Part shown: piece by piece, positions 1-5,057 of the stretch | How the letters are laid out: each line of letters starts with the position of its first letter | Numbering within the stretch: position 1 is the first letter of the stretch | Source: Planctomycetota bacterium | GTDB lineage: Bacteria > Planctomycetota > Planctomycetia > Pirellulales > Pirellulaceae | DNA: 5,057 bases | Assembly: GCA_026692885.1 (NCBI GenBank) | Contig: JAPLNJ010000381.1 | Location: 1 to 5,057, forward strand | Direction: 5' to 3' | Notes under the pieces: model-generated | What the model saw: the letters and a program-made list of their open reading frames with translations, nothing else | What the model was told of the DNA's origin: nothing | Databases searched by the model: none | Program-made: the position numbers and the translations under genes

Positions 1-2759
1 CTGCCGAACGTCGAACTGGCGTCATCCAACGCGATGCCCGCCCCGCCATCCTTCTTGGTTACGAACCGCGCGGTGCCGGCCACTGCCTGCGTCCCGCTGA
101 CGGTGATCGCATCGCCCGCCGTCACGTCCAGGTTACCGGTCAGGCCCCACGTGCCCAACACGATCCCGTTCTGATCCACGATCGTCACGTTGTTCGCGAT
201 CGCCGCCACGGTTCCGAAGTCGTTGCCGGCTTGCGTCAGGGACGCGTTACCGGTCCCTGCGGCAACCGTCGTGGTGCCGCTGACCGCCAGCGTGCCGCCC
301 GTCTGCGTCGTCGGTCCGTTCAGATGCAACGTGGTCAGCGACACCGCGCCGCCGGTCTGCGACAGCGTTTCCGCCGTCAGCGCCAGGCTGCCACTGGGCA
401 GCGTCCAGGTGCCGTTGATGGTGATCGCATCGCCCGTGCCGGCGCCGCCGTCGACGGTCAGTTGGCTCAGTCCGGTGGCCGGTGTCGAATTGTCACCCAA
501 GGTGATGGCATCGTCGCCGCCCAGTCCGTTGACGAACACGTTCGTCTTGTTCTTGAAACTGACGGATTCAAAATTACCCGCCGCTTCGCTGACCTGGGTT
601 CGCGAGCCGGCCGCGCTGGCCACGGTAATCGCGTCGGCAGCAGCCGTGGCATTGATGGTGTAATTGGTGACCGTGGTATCGTCGATGATCGGTTCCAGGC
701 CGGTGAAGGTAATCGTGCCGAGCGCGTCGTAGACGATCGTGCCCGCGCCGGTGCCGGTCGGCGTGACGCGGCCGTCGGTAAACGTGCCGCCGCTCAGGAG
801 CAGCGTATCGCTGCCGCCCGTGGCCTGGACGCCGCCGTTGAACGTCAGTCCCCCGGCGGGAATGGGGGTGCCGGTGCTGAAGTCGATCGTCAACGCGTCG
901 TTGCCGCCAGCCGTGTCGATGGTCAGCGAACCGGTAATGTCGGCCAACGGAATGGACAGCGTCATTTCGTCGGCGCTCAGCGTAGCGTTGCCCGGCACCG
1001 GCGTCACGAATTTCTCCTGCGTATCCGTCAGGATCAATTTCGTCCCATCGCTGCTGAGCGTCAGGCTGTTGTTCTTGCCCGTCACGTTGCTATCGCTGAT
1101 CGTCCAACTGCCGGCCGACTCCGTGACCGTGAGCGTGGCCGAGGAAACGGCGGCTTCCGTCAGCGTGACGTCGTTGCCATCGCCGCCGACATACGAGAGC
1201 GTGAACGCGATTGCATGGATCGTGACGGTGTCGCCCTCGGCCAGACCGTTGAAGGTGCCGGTGATCACCCCGGCCGACTGCTTATCCAGGATCTTGAGGA
1301 TCTGTCCCGGGCTGGAGGCTACGGTACCACTCGTATCCAGTGCGGCGCCGCCGAGGTTCACATTGCCAGCCGTCACGACCACTTGACCGAATGTCCCGGC
1401 GCCGCTCCCGTTCACAAGTAGATTCAGGTGTCCGCTACTGGCCAGCGTCACGCCATTGCTCAGCGTCAGCGTCCCCGTGCCCGTACGAACGGTTCCCGAC
1501 CCAGCCAGCGAAGTGACGGTCTCGTTGTAGCCATTCAGGTCCAGTGTGGCTCCCGACGCCACCGTCACGGCGCTGCTATTCGGGATGACGCCCGCGGCGC
1601 CCAACTGCAGTGTCCCCGCGTTGACCGTGGTCGTGCCGGCATAGTTGTTGCTTGTCCCGCTGAGAGTGAACGTGCCCGTCCCCGTCTTGACCAGGTTGCC
1701 GGCAACCGAATTCGTGAGTTGCCCGGAGAACGAGGTATCCGAGTGGTCGGCGCCCGTGGTCAGGATGGCGTTTCGCAAGTTGACCGTGCCCGCACCGGCC
1801 AGCGAGCCGAGCGTCTCGCTCTTGCCATTCAGGTCCAGTATGGCTCCCGACGACACCGTTACGGCGCTGCTATTCGGGATGACGCCCGGGGCGCCCAACT
1901 GCAGCGTGCCCGCGTCGATCGCCGTAGCGCCGGTGTAGGTGTTATTGCCGCTCAGCGCGACGACCCCGCCGGTCGTCTTGGTCAAGCCGACGCTCCCGTC
2001 CAACACGGCGCTGATAGTCCCGTTCTGGACGGCAATTGTGCTGCCGCTGACCAGTTTGCCCTTGGTCGTGCCGGAGTCCATGATCTCGCCCTGCTCGAGC
2101 GTGACGCCGCCCACCGTCTCGGTGTATCCGGCCAGATCGAACTTGGCGCCGTTCATGTCCAGCGTGGTGGTGTTGGCCACCACTTCGTTGCCGCTGGCGA
2201 GGAAGCTGCCCGTGCCCACCGAGGACAGCTTCACGGACGCACTGGCCGCATCGAGGCTCGCGACCGAAACCGTGCCGTCCGTGTACAGCAACTGCGGGCC
2301 GGTGCTGACCGTGGTCAGGCTCGCGCCGCCGACAATTGCGAGGCTGCCCGTCCCGGTATCGCCGATATCGGTCACCGCGTTCAACGTGATCGCGCCACCG
2401 GTGAGGAGGTTCGCGCCGGTATGGGTAATCAACACTCCCGAACGGGTGATCAGCGTGAGATTCTTGCCCGTGGCGTCCAGGCCGCCGGCACGCATGGCCC
2501 CGCCCACGATGGTGATGTTGTCGCGGAACGTGGCGTTCTTGGCGAACACGAAGCCGGTGCCGCTGTTGGCATTGCCGATTGTAATTCCGCTGAAGCCGGT
2601 CTGCAGCCCCAGCAAATCCGCCGCACTCAGGAAGAGCGGCGCCGGCGACGTGGACGCTGTCCCCACGTCGATATTGCCGCTGTCCGACTTCGGTTTGATG
2701 GTCAGCGCGCCCGTGCCGCTGACCGAATTGGCCGTCGGAATGCTGACGTCGCCGGACCG
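1..2759 (-). CDS. Same giant protein, downstream part in the shifted frame (beta-helix, PATR repeats, module A2; 3' end outside window)
   Basis: This continues the gene after the frame change and has no stop down to position 3, about 919 codons. Landmarks at 2753, 2579, 1985, 1898, 1694, 1604, 1193, 1142, 188 and 5 all fall in one frame, so I see no second shift. It reads GDVSIPTANSVSGTGALTIK at the upstream end. A beta-helix-like stretch follows (to about 2140), then two PATR repeats (1985-1488), a segment ending YVGGDGNDVTLT (to 1158), and module A2 (1142-3), a copy of A1 in the upstream part. If the frameshift were real and nothing rescued it, this part would be untranslated or would need its own start. 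The first in-frame ATG is at 2495-2493, in the middle of a repeat, with no sign of a gene start, so independent initiation is unlikely. There is no Cys in this stretch. It is typical of autotransporter- or haemagglutinin-like giant proteins, but no C-terminal barrel, sorting signal or secretion domain is in view. Confidence 0.85.
3..1142 (-). repeat. Beta-rich module A, copy 2 (A2), running off the window edge
   Basis: About 380 residues beginning SATLTVTESAGSWTISDS. It matches A1 end to end: LSIPLADITGSLTI, GGNDALTIDF, GGLTFNGGVQATGGSDTL, LSGGTF, VSFKNKTNVFVNG, GGDDAITLGDN, ETLSQTGGAVSL, GGTLAVSG, NNVTIVDQNGIV and GNLDVTAGDAITVS. Its last residues, SSTFG, are cut by the window edge. DNA similarity to A1 is patchy: some stretches, such as 786-848 against 3910-3970, look above 90 percent identical by eye, others far lower. 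This fits an old duplication with selected or locally converted segments. Confidence 0.85.
1158..1485 (-). other. Module-ending segment closing in YVGGDGNDVTLT
   Basis: About 109 residues following the second PATR unit: TLTLSNGVTLASSGHLNLL, then GTFGQVVVTAGNVNLGGAAL, GQILKILDKQSAGVITGTFN, GLAEGDTVTIHAIAFTLSY and VGGDGNDVTLT (Tyr codon at 1193-1191). The pattern 'G-I-G-F-GL-EG--V------F-ISYVGGDGNDV-LT' is a familiar end of PATR-containing blocks in planctomycete and related proteins. The GGDGND turn looks RTX-like but occurs once only. About ten residues separate it from module A2, so it marks a module boundary. Confidence 0.7.
1488..1985 (-). repeat. Two autotransporter-associated beta-strand (PATR) repeats
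   Basis: Repeat 1 (1985 to about 1894) reads LTKTTGGVVALSGNNTYTG then ATAIDAGTLQLGA. Repeat 2 (1694 to about 1600) reads LVKTGTGTFTLSGTSNNYAG then TTTVNAGTLQLGA. These fit the family pattern 'L-K-G-G-L-LSG-N-Y-G-T-V-AGTLQLG'. Each is followed by a nearly identical stretch, GVIPNSSAVTV-SGA-LDLNG--ET--SLAG-GTV (ending near 1782 and 1488), giving a period of about 294 nt. The lead-in above 1985 (DLAGYTETVGGVTLEQGEI ... AVQNGTISAVLDGSVG) carries a third, diverged ET-motif strand. The repeats are found in passenger domains of giant exported proteins and are probably structural. Confidence 0.88.
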
Positions 2760-5057
2760 CGCCCGTCCGAATCTCGCTGATGTCCATGGTCGCGTTCTCG
2801 GCAATTGAGATCGCGCCGGCGGCCGCCGCCGTGGTCGCAGTGTTCAAGGCCAGTACGGTCAAACTGCCGAAGGTCGAGCTGGGATCGTCCAGCGTGATCG
2901 CCGCCCCGCCGTCGCAGTCCGTCTCGAAGCTGGCCGCGCCGCCGATGCTTAGCGTTCCGCTGTCCGTAATCGGACCGCCCGCCCAGATGTCGGCCGTGCC
3001 GCTGGTCTGGACCGAGGCCAAGTCCAAATCGCCGCTCGACCCGAGCACGATCATCCCGCTGTCGGCTGCCGTCCCGGCCGCATTCAAGGACTGGATCGTG
3101 ACGCTGCCGAAGGTCGAGCTGCTCTCGTTCACCCGGATATCCGCCCCGCCGTCCTTCTTGGTCACGAACCGCGCCGTGCCGGCCACCTCCTGCGTCGCAC
3201 TGACCGTGATTTCGCCGCCCGCCGTGACATCCAGGTTGCCGTCGATCAGCCACAGGTCCAAGACGATACCATCCGCATCGACCAGCGTCACGTTGTTGGC
3301 CGCGGTAACGGCCACGCTCCCGAAATCGTTGTCGGCCTGATTCAACAGCACATCCGCGGTTCCGGCCTCCACAATCGTACTCGCGCCAACCGCCAGCGTG
3401 CCACCGCTTTGCGTCACGGCTCCCGTCAGGTTCAGGGCGTTCAGCGACACGGCCCCGGCGGTCTGCGACAGCGTCGCGGCCGTCAGGTCCAGCGTGCCGC
3501 CGGGCAGTGTGAAGGCGCCGCTGATCGTCAGCGTGTCGTGGCCGGTGGGGCCGCCGTTGCCGTCGACGGCCAGCTTGCTCAACCCGGTGGCCAGCGTCCC
3601 GTTGTCGCCCAGCGTCAGCGTGTCATCGCCGTCCATGCCATTGACAGTCACGTTGGTCTTGTTCTTAAAGCTCACGGGCACGAAGTTGTTGCTCGCCTCG
3701 CTGACCGTCGTCCGCGAGTCGGTGCCATTGGCAATGCTGATCATGTCGGCCGCGCTCGTGCCGTCGATGGTGTAGTCGACCGTCACCGTGTTGTCGTCGG
3801 TCAGGGCCTCCAGACCGCTGAACGTGAGCAGGCCCACCGGGGCCGCTGAGTGATACTGCAGCGTGCCCGCGCCGACTCCCGTGCTGAGCAGTTCGCCAAC
3901 GCCGAACGTGCCGCCGCTCAGGATCAGCGTATCGCTGCCACCCGTGGCCTGGGCGCCCCCGTTGAACGTCAGCCCGCCACTGGGGATTGGATTGCCGCCG
4001 GAGAAGAAATCGACGGTCAACGTGTCGTTGCCGCCGCTGCCGTTGATCGTCAGCACACCGGTGATGCTGCTGAGCGGAATGCTCAAGGTCTTGTTGCCGT
4101 TGCTCAGCGTTCCGCCGGCCGGGGCGGGGGGCGTGAACGACTCGTTGGCGTCCGTGATCAGCAGATTCGGGCTGCTGAATTGGACGGTGAGGTGATTGTC
4201 CTTGCCGCCCGTAAAAACATCGGTAATCGTCAGGTTGCCATCCGTCAGTGTCGCGTCAAGGGAGCCCGCTGGGGCCGATGGTACCAGGCCCCAGAGTTCA
4301 GACCCGTGGCTGCCGTCGTCGGCCTGGAAAAACAGGGTCCCGTTCACGTTCGTCAGATATTTGGGAGCAGAACCAGAAACCCCCGCGTAGATATCCTTGA
4401 CCAAGGCGGTGCCGGCGGTGGTGCCGTCGCTCTGCCAGAGTTCAGCCCCGTTGGTGCCGTTGTCGGCCTGAAAAAACAGGGTCCCGTTCACGTTCGTCAG
4501 ATATTTGGGAACAGAACTTCCGGCCGCGCGGATATCCATGACCAAGGCGGTGCCGGCGGTGGTGCCGTCGCTCTGCCAGAGTTCCCACCCGTTGTTGCCG
4601 TCGGTGGCGTTGAAAAACAGGGTCCCGTTCACGTTCGTCAGATAGCTGGGAGAAGAACTTCCGGCCGCGTTGATATCCATGACCAAGGCGGTGCCGGCGG
4701 TGGTGCCGTCGCTCTTCCAGAGTTCATACCCGTGGCTGCCGTCGTTGGCGTTGAAAAACAGGGTTCCGTTCACGTTCGTCAAGGATTTCGGCGTCGAACT
4801 CGACACCGAGCTCCAGATATCCGCGACAAGTTGGGCGGCCACATCGCCCAACCACGCCGTTTCAGCCGTAACCCCAAGTGCAGCGTTGACCCCAACTGCA
4901 GCGTTGACCCCAAGTACAGCGTTGACCCCAATTCCAGCCTTGACAGCACTCGTGGCGTCGACGGACAGCCTCCAGAGTTCATACCCGTGGCTGCCGTCGT
5001 TGGCATTGAAAAACAGGGTCCCGTTCACGTTCGTCAGAAATTTGGGATAGGAACTGT
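1942..5057 (-). CDS. Giant ELWxxDGT/beta-repeat surface protein, upstream part (5' end outside window; meaningful to about 2761)
   Basis: This is the N-terminal-proximal part of a giant repeat protein, probably exported and extended. The frame is open to the window edge: residues before the GTG at 5028-5026 read SSYPKFLTN, the normal tail and head of an ELW repeat. That GTG is therefore an internal Val and the true start lies beyond 5057. In order it holds ELWxxDGT repeats (5057-4291), beta module A1 (4260-3106) and two SSTFG repeats (from 3174). Up to codon 2763-2761 the protein is Gly/Thr/Ser/Asp-rich and repetitive. After that the same frame turns abruptly into Arg/Gln/His-rich sequence (AVRRRQHSDGQ...) until a TAA at 1944-1942. 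That 270-codon tail is almost certainly out of frame, because the continuing repeat pattern is found in the neighbouring minus frame. No signal peptide or catalytic motif is visible. The only Cys of the coding stretch is at 2916-2914 (TDCDGG). Function as a surface fibre or adhesin is inferred from composition and repeat families only. Confidence 0.85.
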   Translation of the reverse strand, partial: SSYPKFLTNVNGTLFFNANDGSHGYELWRLSVDATSAVKAGIGVNAVLGVNAAVGVNAALGVTAETAWLGDVAAQLVADIWSSVSSSTPKSLTNVNGTLFFNANDGSHGYELWKSDGTTAGTALVMDINAAGSSSPSYLTNVNGTLFFNATDGNNGWELWQSDGTTAGTALVMDIRAAGSSVPKYLTNVNGTLFFQADNGTNGAELWQSDGTTAGTALVKDIYAGVSGSAPKYLTNVNGTLFFQADDGSHGSELWGLVPSAPAGSLDATLTDGNLTITDVFTGGKDNHLTVQFSSPNLLITDANESFTPPAPAGGTLSNGNKTLSIPLSSITGVLTINGSGGNDTLTVDFFSGGNPIPSGGLTFNGGAQATGGSDTLILSGGTFGVGELLSTGVGAGTLQYHSAAPVGLLTFSGLEALTDDNTVTVDYTIDGTSAADMISIANGTDSRTTVSEASNNFVPVSFKNKTNVTVNGMDGDDTLTLGDNGTLATGLSKLAVDGNGGPTGHDTLTISGAFTLPGGTLDLTAATLSQTAGAVSLNALNLTGAVTQSGGTLAVGASTIVEAGTADVLLNQADNDFGSVAVTAANNVTLVDADGIVLDLWLIDGNLDVTAGGEITVSATQEVAGTARFVTKKDGGADIRVNESSSTFGSVTIQSLNAAGTAADSGMIVLGSSGDLDLASVQTSGTADIWAGGPITDSGTLSIGGAASFETDCDGGAAITLDDPSSTFGSLTVLALNTATTAAAAGAISIAENATMDISEIRTGAVRRRQHSDGQFGQRHGRADHQTEVGQRQYRRGDSVHVAGAALPECGGFAGAADRLQRNYNRQCQQRHRLRVRQERHVPRQHHHRGRGHACRRPGRHGQESHADHPFGSVDYPYRREPPHRWRDHVERGDRYRRYRDGQPRNCRRREPDHGQHRPAVAVHGRHGFGREPRCGQCVREAVLGGHGQLPRQRQRSGGQHHHAGHERRQVRSGRIHRDGGRRHARAGRDHGLRHDQGQTGQRQHNCRPERDYQRRVGRERRLDQDDRRGRRAERQ
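2140..2753 (-). other. Beta-helix-like segment (filamentous-haemagglutinin-type character)
   Basis: About 205 residues from GDVSIPTANS to FDLAGYTETVG. They include ALTIKPKSDSGNIDVG (from 2708), the segment FLSAADLLGLQTGF-SGITIGNANSGTG (ITIG near 2579), NITIVGG, NLTLITRSGVLITHTGANL, AITLNAVTDIG and TTLDMNGAKFDLAGY. The 'LTI-P ... LS-A-L--LQ-GFS-ITIG' arrangement recurs, as I recall, in very large two-partner-secretion-like and planctomycete proteins. Alternating short strands and G/N turns suggest a right-handed beta-helix. No catalytic residues are recognisable. This segment lies entirely in the shifted frame, downstream of the hairpin. Confidence 0.6.
2694..3174 (-). repeat. Two tandem 80-residue 'DGG...SSTFGS' repeats
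   Basis: Unit 1 starts ARFVTKKDGGADI at 3174 and unit 2 starts ASFETDCDGGAAI at 2934, 240 nt later. Each continues to SSTFGS, then L-N-[AT]A-T-A, then a D-[LI]-x-[SE] segment and an [SA]-L-[ST]-I strand. A third unit begins at 71 (ARFVTKKDGGAGI) at the end of module A2 and is cut by the window edge. Unit 2 contains the frameshift: its second half is in the downstream frame and matches unit 1 in length only after dropping one base. Each unit is probably a few coils of a beta-solenoid. Confidence 0.8.
2753..2769. other. Frameshift site coinciding with a 5-bp GC hairpin
   Basis: The arms CGGAC (2753-2757) and GTCCG (2765-2769) are perfect inverted repeats around a 7-nt loop, CGCGCCC. The coding frame changes within or beside this hairpin: ...DISEIRTG ends at 2761, and skipping one base (2760) gives R-S-G-D-V-S-I in the new frame. 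The preceding 80-residue repeat supplies an independent ruler. Its DLASVQTSGTADI aligns residue for residue with DISEIRTGRSGDV once one base is dropped, so a single extra base is the simplest explanation. A sequencing or assembly error at a GC-rich hairpin is most likely. A genuine mutation or phase variation is possible. No long homopolymer is present. Confidence 0.75.
3106..4260 (-). repeat. Beta-rich module A, copy 1 (A1)
   Basis: About 385 residues beginning LDATLTDGNLTIT and running into SSTFG. Internal landmarks in order are LSIPLSSITGVLTI, GGNDTLTVDF, GGLTFNGGAQATGGSDTL, LSGGTF, VSFKNKTNVTVNG, DGDDTLTLGDN, ATLSQTAGAVSL, SGGTLAVGAS, NNVTLVDADGIV and GNLDVTAGGEITVS. The same landmarks recur in the same order in the copy at 1142-3. 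The sequence is strongly beta-forming, with short G/N/D turns, compatible with a beta-solenoid or stacked beta-sandwiches. The GGND and DGDD turns recall calcium-binding RTX nonapeptides but are isolated, not tandem. No enzyme motif is seen. Confidence 0.85.
4291..5057 (-). repeat. ELWxxDGT repeat array (five visible units, continuing beyond the window)
   Basis: Each unit starts LTNVNGTLFF, runs through an Asp/Asn-rich turn to ELW, and usually continues SDGTTAGTALV-DI. LTNVNG starts lie at 5037, 4782, 4641, 4500 and 4356, giving spacings of 255, 141, 141 and 144 nt (85, 47, 47 and 48 residues). Units 2 and 3 match at about 39 of 47 residues. Unit 1 is lengthened by 38 residues, and unit 5 stops right after ELWG, marking the end of the array. 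The motif is that of the ELWxxDGT repeat family of bacterial surface proteins; a beta-propeller-like fold is possible but not shown here. A tail of a previous unit (SSYPKF) at 5055-5038 shows that more units lie upstream. Confidence 0.9.
4867..4938 (-). repeat. 18-bp minisatellite, four units, encoding [LIV]-G-V-[NT]-A-x hexapeptides
   Basis: On the plus strand the units are GTTGACCCCAAYTGCAGC-like and occupy 4867-4884, 4885-4902, 4903-4920 and 4921-4938; the first is the most diverged. In the protein, 4932-4861 reads IGVNAV, LGVNAA, VGVNAA, LGVTAE. The array sits in the 38-residue expansion of the first ELW repeat, between its ELW and the DIW that corresponds to the DI of the other units. 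The 18-bp length keeps the frame whatever the copy number. The hexads fit the left-handed beta-helix pattern [LIV]-[GAED]-x-x-[STAV]-x, but four hexads are too few for a full domain. Confidence 0.9.

Noticed and set aside
1158..1193. RTX calcium-binding beta-roll
   Set aside because: GGDGNDVTL occurs once and is not followed by tandem nonapeptides. The other GGND/DGDD turns are also isolated.
1942..2760. Arg/Gln/His-rich C-terminal domain ending at TAA 1942
   Set aside because: It is the out-of-frame reading of the beta-helix and PATR region. The neighbouring frame gives recognisable repeats over the same bases.
2753..2769. Programmed ribosomal frameshifting
   Set aside because: No recognisable slippery heptamer or convincing +1 site, and only a 5-bp stem overlapping the shift point rather than downstream of it. 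An indel explains it more simply.
190..2808. Long plus-strand open frames, including 231-1421 and 1428-2780 (Arg/Gln-rich) and 190-663, 739-1386 and 1939-2808 (Val/Pro/Ser-rich)
   Set aside because: They are antisense to a clearly coding, repeat-bearing minus frame. Their composition is what the complement of Gly/Thr/Asp codons gives, and they match no family. High GC keeps such frames open.
2702..3253. Minus-strand open frame of 183 codons
   Set aside because: It overlaps the SSTFG repeats in the wrong frame and is Arg/Gly/Gln-rich, a shadow of the real coding frame.
4357..4782. CRISPR-like array of direct repeats
   Set aside because: The repeats are in-frame 47-48-codon protein repeats whose intervening sequence is also conserved, unlike unique spacers.
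5026..5028. GTG as the gene start
   Set aside because: The codon is the Val of LTNVNG, present in every ELW repeat. The frame is open upstream with proper repeat sequence, so the start is outside the window.

Overview
The whole window lies inside one very long minus-strand gene for a giant, repetitive, all-beta surface or secreted protein. Neither the start nor the stop of the gene is present. Reading the minus strand from 5057 down to 1, about 1,684 codons are coding: 765 in one frame (5055 to about 2761) and about 919 in another (about 2759 to 3). The repeat pattern runs smoothly across the switch, so this is best read as one gene carrying a net one-base shift near 2753-2765, not as two genes. 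There is no intergenic space, and I see no RNA gene, promoter, terminator, CRISPR array or insertion sequence.

The organism is most likely a high-GC environmental bacterium, and Planctomycetota is the best guess. The combination of ELWxxDGT repeats, autotransporter-associated (PATR) beta-strand repeats and a 'YVGGDGNDVTLT' module end is common in giant planctomycete proteins. It also occurs in Verrucomicrobiota, Myxococcota and others, so the assignment is an inference. The coding stretch is very rich in Gly, Thr, Ser, Ala, Asp and Asn and has a single Cys, as expected of an exported protein.

Layout in protein order (right to left): (1) 5057-4291, ELWxxDGT repeats, five visible; the first carries a 38-residue expansion built on an 18-bp minisatellite. 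(2) 4260-3106, a ~385-residue beta-rich module, A1. (3) 3174-2694, two 80-residue 'DGG...SSTFGS' repeats, the second containing the frameshift. (4) 2753-2140, a beta-helix-like stretch resembling filamentous-haemagglutinin-type giant proteins. (5) about 2140-1488, a lead-in and two PATR repeats with a ~294-nt period. (6) 1485-1158, a module-ending segment closing in GGDGNDVTLT. (7) 1142-3, module A2, a second copy of A1, cut by the window edge just as the next SSTFG repeat begins.

A1 and A2 start about 3.1 kb apart and both run into the SSTFG repeat, so the gene appears to be built from ~1,035-residue super-modules. The likely role is an extended cell-surface or extracellular fibre or adhesin, but no catalytic domain, signal peptide or anchor is visible. 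I see no evidence of a new multi-gene system. The points worth a second look are the frameshift at a small GC hairpin, the super-module architecture, and the minisatellite that encodes perfect hexapeptide-pattern repeats.
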